Shown piece by piece: positions 1 to 8,240 of a stretch of DNA of 35,987 nucleotides. The position numbers and the translations under genes were made by a program. This DNA comes from Candidatus Cibiobacter qucibialis (lineage in GTDB: Bacteria > Bacillota > Clostridia > Oscillospirales > Ruminococcaceae): assembly GCA_004000625.1 (NCBI GenBank), contig SAUS01000020.1, positions 1 to 35,987 on the forward strand, written 5' to 3'. Under the pieces are notes generated by a model. That model saw only the letters and a program-made list of their open reading frames with translations, made no database searches and was not told where the DNA came from. Position 1 is the first letter of the stretch. Each line of letters begins with the position of its first letter.

Positions 1-61
1 CCGTGCCGCAGCTGCCGGAGCGGTGCTTAAGCCGCAAGGCGGGAATTGTGCGGTGTTACCC
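1..61 (-). repeat. MITE-like repeat, copy A (cut by window edge)
   Basis: Partial copy of the ~174 bp dispersed element, reversed relative to copy B; only its AGGCAACACCGC-type end is inside the window. The terminal inverted repeat reads GAATTGTGCGGTGTTACCC on the plus strand and ends at 61, followed by TA at 62-63. That TA plus the last element base gives the TAG stop codon of the flavoprotein gene. Nothing in it looks coding. Confidence 0.85.
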
Positions 62-1290
62 TAGGTATCGTTTCCTATCGCGCGCACCGCAGCTTGTGCG
101 GTGGCCCATGCAATTTGCAGGTTGTAGCCGCCGGTGCGGGCATCCACATCCAGCACTTCGCCCGCAAAATACAGGCCGGGGCACAGCTTGCTCTGCATGG
201 TTTTGGGGTCAACCTCTTTGGTATCCACGCCGCCAGCCGTAATCACCGCGTGCTGCAAATCGCCCAGTTCGCTGATGGGCACCTGCCAGTGCTTGCACAG
301 GTGTACCAGTGCCATCTTCTGTTCGCGGGTGATCTGGGCGGCACGGGTGGCGGGGTCAACGCCCCACTTTTTAACGGCAACCGGCCGCATCGAGTTGGGC
401 AGCAGCTTTTCCAGTGCCCCCTGGGCACTGTGGCCGCCAAGGGCCGCAAAGTCGCGGGTCAGGCGGTCATACAGTGTTTTTTCATCCAGGGCAGGCTTCA
501 AGTCAAACTCTGCAATATAGCGGTGCAGCTGCACATCATCAATATAGGTCGAAGCCGAAAGCACCAGCGGGCCGGAGATGCCAAAGTGAGTGAAAAGTGC
601 TTCGCCCTGCTCAGTAAACAGCGGTTTGCCGTCTTTCAGCAGGGTCAAGGTCACGTTGCGCAGGCTTAGGCCCATCATCTGGCGGCAGGCCGGATCCGGG
701 CTGACCAGGCTGCACAGGCTGGGCTGGGGTGGCACAATGGTGTGGCCCGCCTGCCGTGCCAGCTTATAGCCGGAGCCATCGCTGCCGGTGGCGGGGTAAC
801 TGGTGCCGCCGGTAGCAACCAGAACATGGGCTGCGCGGTGGGTTTTGCCATCCGAGGTGCGCACGCCAACACAGCGACCATCCTCAATCAACAGCTCTTT
901 GGCGCTTCCATGCACAAATTTGGCGTCGGCGGCATAGCTGCGCAGGGCGGCCAGCACATCGGCGGCACGGTCGCTCTGCGGGAACACCCGGCGGCCGCGT
1001 TCCGTTTTGAGCGGCACGCCAAGGGATTCAAACAGTTCCATAGCGCTTGCCGGAGAGAATGCGTACAGCGCGGAGTACAAAAAGCGCGGGTTATGGCGCA
1101 CATAGTTCAAAAACTCGCGCACATCACAATCATTGGTCACATTGCAGCGGCCCTTGCCGGTAATCAGCAGCTTTTGGCCGGGGCCTTTGGGGTTGTGTTC
1201 CACCACGGCGGTGGTCAGCCCCCGTGCGCAGGCGGCACCGGCGGCCATCAGGCCCGCCGCACCGCCGCCAATAATCAACAGATCCGTCAT
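61..1290 (-). CDS. BaiN/HI0933-family NAD(P)/FAD-dependent oxidoreductase
   Basis: A 409-residue flavoprotein of usual length for the HI0933/YhiN/BaiN family. The N-terminus has the dinucleotide-binding motif IIGGGAAGLMAA, followed by the family signature GKGRCNVTN near residue 48. The C-terminus has the second FAD contact region, GLYFAGEVLDVDARTGGYNLQ. Family members are soluble flavoproteins; BaiN from bile-acid-converting clostridia was proposed to reduce steroid double bonds, but most members have no known substrate, so the role here is open. The start is preceded by AAAGGAG at 10 nt and its ATG overlaps the stop of the upstream membrane protein (ATGA), so the two are translationally coupled. 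The stop TAG (63-61) is formed by the TA target plus the first base of repeat copy A. Confidence 0.9.
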   Translation of the reverse strand: MTDLLIIGGGAAGLMAAGAACARGLTTAVVEHNPKGPGQKLLITGKGRCNVTNDCDVREFLNYVRHNPRFLYSALYAFSPASAMELFESLGVPLKTERGRRVFPQSDRAADVLAALRSYAADAKFVHGSAKELLIEDGRCVGVRTSDGKTHRAAHVLVATGGTSYPATGSDGSGYKLARQAGHTIVPPQPSLCSLVSPDPACRQMMGLSLRNVTLTLLKDGKPLFTEQGEALFTHFGISGPLVLSASTYIDDVQLHRYIAEFDLKPALDEKTLYDRLTRDFAALGGHSAQGALEKLLPNSMRPVAVKKWGVDPATRAAQITREQKMALVHLCKHWQVPISELGDLQHAVITAGGVDTKEVDPKTMQSKLCPGLYFAGEVLDVDARTGGYNLQIAWATAQAAVRAIGNDT

Positions 1291-2996
1291 TCGGTGATGA
1301 CTCCTTTATTGCGGTAGCAGATCAGGCACCCGTATGTGTACAGCAGCAGCAGCGGGTGCACGGTGGAAAGATACATGGTGGATGTGCCAATGCCAAAGCT
1401 GGAAACCTCAACAAAGGCGATCATGCCGCAGCGCAGGGCTGCCATAGCCAACAGGCCAAACAGCAGCAGCCAAGGCAGTGCTGCCCCTGCCGTGCGGCGG
1501 CGCAGAACCATGGGCAATGCGCACAGATGCCGCACCACAGCCCACACAAAGGCCAGCGGCAGCAGCACCGCGTACACGCAGCGCAATACGCCAAGCGCGC
1601 GGTAGGCCAGCTTTTGCAGCGGCGCATAGTAGGGCGTATCCTTGCCCGCTTCAGCGGCATTATTAAAGTTACAGTGCAGGTAGGCAGACCATTGGGCAAC
1701 GTCCTCGGTGGTCCCGATAGAGCGCAGGGTCTGGTAATAGGCCGGGCAATCCTGGAAGGTCAGGGCCCAGAGGGCGCTCTTGGCAGCTTCCCGGATTGCG
1801 GGCAGTACATGCTGCGCACGGATGGGCTGGCTGGTGGCGCTGCGCCTGCCGCTGCGGGCGGGCAGGGTGCCGTTATCACAGGCAGCATTGATGGCATCGG
1901 CTACGCTCTGCCAATAGGCATCGGCGGTGGCAGCGTCGGCGTAAATGCCCTCATACTGGGCGGCACGGCGGATTGCCCAATAAAAGCTGCCCGCACGGTA
2001 ATCGTCCAGTTCCGGGTCGCGGAAATCATTTTGCAGCTGGGGGTCCTCCTCCAGCCAGTATTGCAGGCATTGCAGCTGCGGGATCTCGGCATACAGCTTT
2101 TCGCGCGCATCGGCGGGCACGCTGAGCAGCGGCTCGTCCGAATCCGTCGCCACGCGGGTCATGGCACCCATCGCATCGGCAAAAGAGCCCTCGCTGAAAT
2201 CCGAAAGCCCCCACACGCCGTACCAGTGCTGGTTCAGCGCGCAGAAAATGCCCACCCCTGCCGCCAGAACCGCATATGGAATCACCTGCGCCGCGGCGCA
2301 CAGCCAGCGGCGGCGGTGCAGCAGCACCACCAGCATGCAAAGGGTAGCCGCAATGGCAAAAGGCAGCAAAAACAGCCCGGCATCTTCACGGTTCAGGTAA
2401 CCGCAGGCAAGGCCAACGCCCGCTGCCAGCAGCCACGGCCAAATGGGTGCCTGCTGGCGGGTATAAAACACAGCCCGCAGCGCCGCCCCCGCCATACCGG
2501 CAAAAAACAGCAGGCAGAGCGCCGGGAAGATATTATCCCGGTAAACGCGCAGCGTGTAAGACGCCCAGCTGGACGGCAGAAATGCCAGCAGCGCGTACAG
2601 CAGCAGGATCAAGGCCCTGGCCTGGCCCGCCGGGCTTTTGCGCCACAGCGGGCGCAGAGCAAACGCCGCCAGCAGCGCTGCAGCACACCACAGCAGTGCC
2701 CCGCCCAACAGGTAGGGCAGGTGCAGTTTGTTGAGCAGTGCCAGCCAGACGGCAAAAAACATGCTTTTGGAAAGCGTTAAATAGTCGTATTCCCCCAGCC
2801 ACTGGCCGCTGGTGATGGCGTTGGCCGCGCGGAACATCAGTTCATCGTCCAGCGGGGCGCCGCCAGCCCACATATAGGCCAGCTGAAAATGGGTGACTGC
2901 GCAGCGCAGCAGGGTGATAACCGCCGCCCACAGCCAGAATGCGCGGCGGGTCAGCGCTGGCCGCAGCCCGCGCAGGCGGGATAACAGGTTCGGCAT
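1287..2996 (-). CDS. Polytopic membrane protein, possible glycosyltransferase (family not recognised)
   Basis: 569 residues with about eleven hydrophobic segments: roughly six to eight in the first 270 residues and three or more after residue 440, separated by a large hydrophilic part (about 270-440) that probably faces outside. Near residue 50 is an acidic APLDDELMFRAA motif in the first external loop, the place where GT-C glycosyltransferases carry their catalytic Asp. This layout resembles lipid-phosphate-sugar-dependent GT-C enzymes or O-antigen-type membrane proteins, but I recognise no specific family. It lies directly after the glycan genes and repeat copy B and is coupled to the flavoprotein gene by a 4-bp overlap. 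The start has AAAGGAGG 12 nt upstream. A role in surface-polysaccharide building is inferred from context. Confidence 0.7.
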   Translation of the reverse strand: MPNLLSRLRGLRPALTRRAFWLWAAVITLLRCAVTHFQLAYMWAGGAPLDDELMFRAANAITSGQWLGEYDYLTLSKSMFFAVWLALLNKLHLPYLLGGALLWCAAALLAAFALRPLWRKSPAGQARALILLLYALLAFLPSSWASYTLRVYRDNIFPALCLLFFAGMAGAALRAVFYTRQQAPIWPWLLAAGVGLACGYLNREDAGLFLLPFAIAATLCMLVVLLHRRRWLCAAAQVIPYAVLAAGVGIFCALNQHWYGVWGLSDFSEGSFADAMGAMTRVATDSDEPLLSVPADAREKLYAEIPQLQCLQYWLEEDPQLQNDFRDPELDDYRAGSFYWAIRRAAQYEGIYADAATADAYWQSVADAINAACDNGTLPARSGRRSATSQPIRAQHVLPAIREAAKSALWALTFQDCPAYYQTLRSIGTTEDVAQWSAYLHCNFNNAAEAGKDTPYYAPLQKLAYRALGVLRCVYAVLLPLAFVWAVVRHLCALPMVLRRRTAGAALPWLLLFGLLAMAALRCGMIAFVEVSSFGIGTSTMYLSTVHPLLLLYTYGCLICYRNKGVITE

Positions 2997-3079
2997 GCCG
3001 GGTCACGGCCTCCTTTATGGCATCACAAGGGTGCGGGCCGGTCTGCCCGCGGGTGTTTTGCCGTGTGTTTCGTTTTCTA

Positions 3080-3253
3080 AGGCAACACCGCACAATTCCC
3101 GCCTTGCGGCTTAAGCACCGCTCCGGCAGCTGCGGCACGGCATCTGCGTTGCCAAAATGCTCGATAAGACATCCAGTATTATCTGCGCTTTTGGCTTAGC
3201 ATCTGCCGCACCTCGCTCGCCGTATCGGCACTTAGAATTATGCGGTATTGCCC
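3080..3253 (+). repeat. MITE-like repeat, copy B (174 bp)
   Basis: Full-length copy flanked by TA on both sides (3078-3079 and 3254-3255). The ends AGGCAACACCGCACAATTC and GAATTATGCGGTATTGCCC are near-perfect inverted repeats (17 of 19 match). The interior is an imperfect palindrome with a central GATAAGACATCCAGTATTATC. No ORF of note. It lies inside the glycan operon between the GT87-like gene and the next membrane protein, so it is probably transcribed as an intercistronic hairpin. Confidence 0.9.
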
Positions 3254-3284
3254 TAAGCAAGGCGTTTATTCCAGCCAGGGCAGC

Positions 3285-3303
3285 GGGCGCACAATGTGTG
3301 CCC
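3285..3303. repeat. Short palindrome beside copy B
   Basis: GGGCGCACA / TGTGTGCCC forms a 9-bp stem (one G-T pair) just after the GT87-like stop codon. It has no T-run, so it is not a classical terminator. The 15-mer AGCGGGCGCACAATG covering its left half recurs at 28582-28596, close to copy E, suggesting a second small dispersed motif. Confidence 0.55.
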
Positions 3304-3311
3304 CTATGGAA

Positions 3312-4526
3312 TTATCCATTCTGGCTCGCCTGCTGCAATGCCGCCGCATGGCGCTTGGCAGACTGGAACACATAGTACAGTGTTGCCATAATGGCCACCG
3401 TTTCCAGCAGTTTAGCCCAGGGCGAAACCACATCTTTCGGCAGGCCGCACAGCAGGGTGCAGACTTTGGGTACCGCAAAGGCAATGGCATCCACCAGCAA
3501 AATCAGGATACTGCCCCATGCGGGCAGGCTGATATGCGGCAGGCAGAAAATAGCGATGGCAGGCAGCGCCAGAATGATATAATCATGGCTCTGCTTATAA
3601 AACCACATAACGGAAACCACCGCGGTAACGGCGTACCAGAGCAGCCAGTCATTATCCAGCTTTTTGCGGAACATCCAGGCCGCAGCAGCCAGCAGAATCA
3701 CACCGCCCACAGCGACATCCAGCAGGAGAACCACCTTGGTGGAGATGCCAAAGCCCAACAAAAAGTTGAACAGCCCATAATAAGAGGTATTATAGCTCAA
3801 CCCCTGGTCCATGATATCTGTCAGCATGGAGATGGGGCTGCTTTCGGTTAAAATGGCCGCCAGCAGCCAGGACCCCAGCACAGTGCCGGAGGTAACGGTT
3901 ATTGCTTTCCAGTGCTTTTTGCAGAGCAGCGGGAACAAAAACACAAACGCCACCTGCGGTTTGCACATGGCAACAGCCAGCAGCAGGCCCGCCAAAGTCT
4001 CACTGTCCTCCAGCACGCACATGGAAAGGATAACACAGCAGCACACAATGCCGCTCTGGTTGCCAAACAGCACCGCATTGGCCCACATGCTGGGGGCAAA
4101 CACCAGCAGCGATGCCAGCACGGCCATGTATTTATCCTGCACATAGCGGTGGCGCAGCAAAAAGCGGCCCATGCACAGCGCCGTGACAAGCGGAGCGATA
4201 AAATCTAACGCCAGAATGTACACGCACATCGCGCTGTACGGCAAAAAGCCGGGGTTGATTACATTGCCCAGCACATAGGCCCAGGGCACTGTGCCCCCTA
4301 GGGAAGCATCCAGCCAGCCGATAGATTCGATGGACGGCACGCGGCTATGCATCACATCAAAGGGGTTCAGCCCGTGCAGCACATAGGCACACTCCTGCCA
4401 GCGCAGGCGGGCATCCCACAGGTACAGGCCGTCAAAGATCAGATAGCGCCCCAGGTTGGCCGCCATGATTCCCAGAAAGAGCACCACCGCAAACAGCCGC
4501 AGGCGGCGCTGGTCATATTGCTGCAT
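3312..4526 (-). CDS. GT87/DUF2029-like membrane glycosyltransferase
   Basis: About 404 residues with around ten hydrophobic segments. The first external loop after TM1 carries an acidic-aromatic stretch (YLWDARLRWQECAYVLHGLNPFD), and the VAMCKPQVAFVFLFPLL segment in the middle matches the conserved K-P-Q patch of GT87 (DUF2029) mannosyl/arabinosyl-type GT-C enzymes, which use polyprenyl-phosphate sugars on the outer face of the membrane. It follows a GtrB-like gene by 39 bp; GtrB-type enzymes make the lipid-linked sugar donor, so the two may work as a pair. ATG at 4526 is chosen; a TTG one codon upstream is closer to the GGGAG site and is an alternative. Substrate cannot be read from sequence. 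Confidence 0.75.
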   Translation of the reverse strand: MQQYDQRRLRLFAVVLFLGIMAANLGRYLIFDGLYLWDARLRWQECAYVLHGLNPFDVMHSRVPSIESIGWLDASLGGTVPWAYVLGNVINPGFLPYSAMCVYILALDFIAPLVTALCMGRFLLRHRYVQDKYMAVLASLLVFAPSMWANAVLFGNQSGIVCCCVILSMCVLEDSETLAGLLLAVAMCKPQVAFVFLFPLLCKKHWKAITVTSGTVLGSWLLAAILTESSPISMLTDIMDQGLSYNTSYYGLFNFLLGFGISTKVVLLLDVAVGGVILLAAAAWMFRKKLDNDWLLWYAVTAVVSVMWFYKQSHDYIILALPAIAIFCLPHISLPAWGSILILLVDAIAFAVPKVCTLLCGLPKDVVSPWAKLLETVAIMATLYYVFQSAKRHAAALQQASQNG

Positions 4527-4565
4527 CAATGCGGTGGCTCCCTCCCTTCCCCGCCTGTGCAGGGT

Positions 4566-5483
4566 TTACTTTTGGATTTTCTCGATGCTCTCGATCAGGT
4601 AGTTCTGCTTTTTGAACACCAGGTCCACCAGCAGCGAAAGATATTTGATGATGATGGTCAGCACAGCAAACAGCCCGGCAAAGCCAAGGGTCAGCACAAA
4701 CATCATGGTGGTCCACCCTTCAATGGGGTGCCCGGCGCAGAAAATGATCAGCGTGTAGGCCAGCTCCGCCAGCGCCAGGAACATCATCACGATGGCAATG
4801 CCTGCACTGAGCTTATACCCGGCATCGGTATACAGCGCCAGACTGTCCATGGCAAGGGCAAAGCGCCCGCCGGAATTATCAGTCAGGCGGCCATCAAATT
4901 CCAGATCGGTCATTTTTAAGCCGGATGCCGCATAGGCCGCTTTGCGGTAGGGCAGCGTTTCACTGGAAGCATGCACGCGGTTGATGGCGCGGCGGCTGAC
5001 CAGGCGGAACGCATCGGTGCGCAGCTTGTAAGCCGAATGGCTGTTGCCGTTGAACACGCGGTAGAACATTTTGCTGCTGCCAGCCGTGGACCGCGGGCAG
5101 ACGGATACAATATCGCTGCCCGCCATGGCGGCACGGTAAGCTTCAAACACCAGCTCAATGGGGTACGGTGTCTGGGTGGAATCAAACTCATACACATAAT
5201 CGCCGATCGCGGCATCCAGGCCCGCGTTCATGGCGGTCTCGCGCCCCTGGTGCAGGCTCAGGTGCAGGATGGTCAGCGGCTTTTCCAGCGCTTTGGCCCA
5301 GTCCCGCAGGGTGGGGATGGTATCATCGGCGCAGGCGTCATCCACGGCAACCAGCTCATACTGTTCAAAGTGCTGGTCCAGCACGGCGTTCAGCGCCTTA
5401 AAAAACCGCACGGCCTGGGCACCATCGTTGTGCAGGTAGACCACAGCCGAGATAAAATTCTTTTCTTTATTTGTCACACTCAT
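4566..5483 (-). CDS. GT2 polyprenyl-phosphate glycosyltransferase (GtrB/DPM1-like)
   Basis: 305 residues: an N-terminal GT-A domain (about 10-210) and two C-terminal membrane helices (about 230-290) with a short charged tail, the layout of GtrB/Dpm1-type enzymes that load a sugar from a nucleotide donor onto undecaprenyl phosphate. Visible are the VAVDDACADDT nucleotide-binding motif, the GRETAMNAGLDAAIGDYVYEFDST stretch split around the metal-binding acidic residues, and a basic R-RAINRVH region. The usual DxD appears as EFDST, a slight deviation. The gene overlaps the upstream FAD oxidoreductase by 4 bp and has GAGG 10 nt before its ATG. It probably supplies the lipid-linked donor for the adjacent GT87-like enzyme (inference). 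Confidence 0.85.
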   Translation of the reverse strand: MSVTNKEKNFISAVVYLHNDGAQAVRFFKALNAVLDQHFEQYELVAVDDACADDTIPTLRDWAKALEKPLTILHLSLHQGRETAMNAGLDAAIGDYVYEFDSTQTPYPIELVFEAYRAAMAGSDIVSVCPRSTAGSSKMFYRVFNGNSHSAYKLRTDAFRLVSRRAINRVHASSETLPYRKAAYAASGLKMTDLEFDGRLTDNSGGRFALAMDSLALYTDAGYKLSAGIAIVMMFLALAELAYTLIIFCAGHPIEGWTTMMFVLTLGFAGLFAVLTIIIKYLSLLVDLVFKKQNYLIESIEKIQK

Positions 5484-6598
5484 ACGTTCAATACCTCGTC
5501 CAGGTCATACACGGTGTTGATCTTGCCGGAAAGTACGCTGACCAGCATCGGTTCGGTGTTCATCACGCGCACCACGGTGGGGCGGGAATCATCTATTTCG
5601 CTGGCTTTCAAAATCGGCTTCATGCTGAACAGGCTGCCCTGATAAGCAAAGCCGTACTCTTCTTTCAGGTATTTGCGGGCCAGCTGGCTCATGTAGGGCC
5701 AGGCGCTCTGCGGCTTAGCCGGGCATTCGTTGCAGTTATACAGGCTGCCCGGCCTGCATTTGCCCTCGCTCTGCTGCTGGCAGGGGAAGGTTGCTACCGC
5801 ATCATAGCTGGTTTCGTGGGGAGTAAAGGTCACACTGGTCAGGCTGTGCAGGCCGGTCTGGCCAAAGGGCATCAGGCTGAAAAACGGGCCGTCCATCACG
5901 GTAATGCCGGTATTTTTCAACCGCTCATCCACCGTGCACAGGATGATCTCGCACTTTTCGTATTTGATTTTGAACGGCGGCAGGCCCAGCATGGCGTGGA
6001 TATCGTTCACGCCCGCATAGGTTGCGTTCAGGATGAACGGTGCTTCCACCGTGGTATCCCCTGCCGTTACCCGCCACACGCTGCCGGCTTTTTCAATTTT
6101 GTCCGGCTTATGGCTGTACAGAACCTGCACATTGGGCAGCTTTGCCAGCTGTTCCAGAAACCAGTTTTTCAGCACCTGGGCATCATAAGTATACTCGGTG
6201 GTCAAAAATGCGCCATCGCACATACCGTTATTAAAGTAGCGCTCCGGGGCAACATCATCACAGCGGATCTTGGCCGCGGCGCAGAAGCGGCGGAATTCGG
6301 CCGCATTGGTCCAGCTGAAATGTGCGCTGGTGGCATAGATCTGGTCAAAGCTTGTGTGCAGGCAGAAATCATAATCCCGGCAGAAGCGCTGGAAGTAATG
6401 TGCGCTCTTGATGGCCGTGGAGTAGCTGCGCGGGTAATGGTAGCCCATGTGTACGCGGGCCTGATTGATATAGGTCGCGCGCATGAACGGGGCGGGGTCC
6501 CGCTCCAGCACCAGTACCCGCTGGCCTGCCGCGCCGCACTTTTGGGCTGCGTACAGGCCATACAGGCCAGCACCAATAATGATTTTATCCACTGTCAT
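5480..6598 (-). CDS. FAD-dependent oxidoreductase (DAO fold) in glycan operon
   Basis: 372 residues. The N-terminus DKIIIGAGLYGLYAA is a Rossmann FAD-binding motif followed by an acidic strand end (VLVLERD), as in the DAO family and UDP-galactopyranose mutase. The motif GYHYPRS near residue 52 is of the type found in amino-sugar/thiazole-type DAO oxidases. An unusual cysteine-rich insert between about residues 277 and 301 has four Cys (C-x8-C-x8-C-x2-C pattern), suggesting a bound metal or Fe-S cluster. SD GGAGG lies 8 nt from the ATG. It sits between two GT2 genes and overlaps the second by 4 bp, so it most likely oxidises or rearranges a sugar or lipid carrier intermediate; the substrate is unknown. 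Confidence 0.8.
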   Translation of the reverse strand: MTVDKIIIGAGLYGLYAAQKCGAAGQRVLVLERDPAPFMRATYINQARVHMGYHYPRSYSTAIKSAHYFQRFCRDYDFCLHTSFDQIYATSAHFSWTNAAEFRRFCAAAKIRCDDVAPERYFNNGMCDGAFLTTEYTYDAQVLKNWFLEQLAKLPNVQVLYSHKPDKIEKAGSVWRVTAGDTTVEAPFILNATYAGVNDIHAMLGLPPFKIKYEKCEIILCTVDERLKNTGITVMDGPFFSLMPFGQTGLHSLTSVTFTPHETSYDAVATFPCQQQSEGKCRPGSLYNCNECPAKPQSAWPYMSQLARKYLKEEYGFAYQGSLFSMKPILKASEIDDSRPTVVRVMNTEPMLVSVLSGKINTVYDLDEVLNV

Positions 6599-6646
6599 GC
6601 ACAGGACCTCCGATAATCTATTACTATGCCGGGCACCCCTGCCCGA

Positions 6647-7453
6647 TTACGGGTTATACTTGCCCGTTGCGGCGGCAAACAGCACCTGCAGCAGATTGCT
6701 GTTGCCCTTAAAGCCGCTGATCTTGGTCGGCGTTTTGCCGGATGCCGGGTATGCGCGGGTCACGGGGACCTCGCAGGCGCGCAGACCCAGCTGAGTGGCA
6801 CGAATGCTGAGGTAGGCCAGCAGCTCGTACCCCATAAACACATCCCGCAGCGGCTGCACATCGGGGTGGGTCAGGTATTCGCGGCTGTAGGCGCGGTAAG
6901 CGTTGGTGGTATCGGTAAACCACTGGTGGGCTGCCGCGCTGATGATTGGCGCATGGATCAGCCGTACCGCCGCATAGCGCGTTTTGGGCGTATTGATGGC
7001 ATGACCGCCGGGGATAAACCGGCTGCCCTGCACAAGGTCATAGCCTTCTTTCAGCTTGGCAACAAATTCCGGAACATCCTCGATGGAATCCTTATTGTTG
7101 CCGTCAATGGTCAGCACGCCCTTATAGCCAAAGGTCAGGGCAAAATGCAGGCCCATGCGCAGCTGGGCACCCTGTTTGCCGGGGCCGGTTTTGACCAGCA
7201 GGGTGTTCACCCCGTACAGCTCCAGCGTATCGGGGTTCATGCTGCCATCGGTGGAGCCGCCGTCGCAGATGACAATATCCACCAAACGGTCCACCCCGGC
7301 TTTCTGGGCGCGGCCCAACTCGGTCAAAATGCGGGAGCCTTCATTGATGACAGGGATCAGCAAGCAGTAATCGCTGCTTTTGGGCAAAAAGGCGGTGCAG
7401 GTATAATCCGGCACACCGGGAACATTCTGGATCGGCACTGGCTGCAGGCTCAT
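6647..7453 (-). CDS. GT2 family glycosyltransferase (DPM1/WcaA-like)
   Basis: 268-residue soluble GT-A type enzyme without membrane helices. Near residue 36 begins a typical nucleotide-binding strand (CLLIPVINEG), then VDIVICDGGSTDGS around 60-75 and the metal-binding acidic motif GVLTIDGNNKDS near 115, a DxN variant of DxD. Family relatives transfer sugars from UDP- or GDP-donors to polyprenyl phosphate or a growing glycan. It overlaps the upstream isomerase-like gene by 4 bp (ATGA) with GGAGG 7 nt before the start, so it is part of the same operon. The acceptor is not predictable from sequence. Confidence 0.85.
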   Translation of the reverse strand: MSLQPVPIQNVPGVPDYTCTAFLPKSSDYCLLIPVINEGSRILTELGRAQKAGVDRLVDIVICDGGSTDGSMNPDTLELYGVNTLLVKTGPGKQGAQLRMGLHFALTFGYKGVLTIDGNNKDSIEDVPEFVAKLKEGYDLVQGSRFIPGGHAINTPKTRYAAVRLIHAPIISAAAHQWFTDTTNAYRAYSREYLTHPDVQPLRDVFMGYELLAYLSIRATQLGLRACEVPVTRAYPASGKTPTKISGFKGNSNLLQVLFAAATGKYNP

Positions 7454-8238
7454 GCAAACACCTCCGCAATATAGGCAAGGGTCTTGCGGACGGTTTCCAC
7501 ATCCGTCCGCTTCATCTCAATGGAAACATCGCCGCTGTAGCCAACGGCTTTCAGCAGCATGGCAAGTTCTTTGTGTTCCTGGCGCGGAACAATGGGTTCC
7601 AGCCCCGGCTCGCTGATATGAACATGGCTGACGTATTTGATATCATCCACAAAATCCCGCAGGCGCTCGCCGTTGGAGATCATGGTGGAAAGGTCCAGAT
7701 TAACCGCAAGGCCGGGGCTTTGCAGCCGTTTGACCATGGCAAAAGCATCGGCTGTATTGTTCAGGTAGTTGGTGTATACCGGGGGGTTGGCCTCAATGGC
7801 AAGCACCACATCATAGTGGGTCGCCAGCGCACCGGCCTTGGCAAAAAAGGCATCGCCCTCCGCCGCGGTGTGCGGCGGGTCCAGGCGGCGGTTTTTGGGG
7901 CAGCCGAACACCAGACTGGGGCAGTTGATGGTGTGGGCAAACTGGAACGCCTCGGCGGTATAATCCAGCAATTCTTCGGCTTGCACGGGGTCAAAAATAT
8001 TGCCGGTCTGGCCGTACCAGATGCTTTGCATGCTGGGTACATGGAACCCCCAGCGGTTGAGCAGGTAGCCGCCGAACAGAGCGGCTCCGGTCAGGTTTTC
8101 ATACGGATATTCCGGGAAAATACGGGTGGGGGCAATTTCCAGCCCGGTAAAGCCGTTCTGCTGCATGGCAGCGTAAACAGCTTCGTCATCCGCTTTATCC
8201 CACGCAATATTGGAAATTGCAAGTTTCAGTTCGGACAT
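7450..8238 (-). CDS. TIM-barrel sugar-phosphate isomerase/epimerase-like protein
   Basis: 262 residues, the usual size of the AP-endonuclease-2/xylose-isomerase-like TIM barrel family. Conserved pieces in order: LAISNIAWDKADDEAV at the N-terminus, GLEIAPTRIFP, LVFGCPKNRR, VLAIEANPP (metal-binding Glu), VNLDLSTM (Asp), VSHVHISEPG (His) and VSIEMKR (Glu). These are the Glu/Asp/His/Glu metal ligands of the family. I chose the second ATG (8238) because GGAGG lies 8 nt before it; the upstream in-frame ATG at 8253 lies inside the preceding gene and has no site. It starts 2 bp after the epimerase stop. In this operon it may isomerise a sugar precursor, but members of this fold have diverse activities. 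Confidence 0.8.
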   Translation of the reverse strand: MSELKLAISNIAWDKADDEAVYAAMQQNGFTGLEIAPTRIFPEYPYENLTGAALFGGYLLNRWGFHVPSMQSIWYGQTGNIFDPVQAEELLDYTAEAFQFAHTINCPSLVFGCPKNRRLDPPHTAAEGDAFFAKAGALATHYDVVLAIEANPPVYTNYLNNTADAFAMVKRLQSPGLAVNLDLSTMISNGERLRDFVDDIKYVSHVHISEPGLEPIVPRQEHKELAMLLKAVGYSGDVSIEMKRTDVETVRKTLAYIAEVFA

Positions 8239-8240
8239 CC

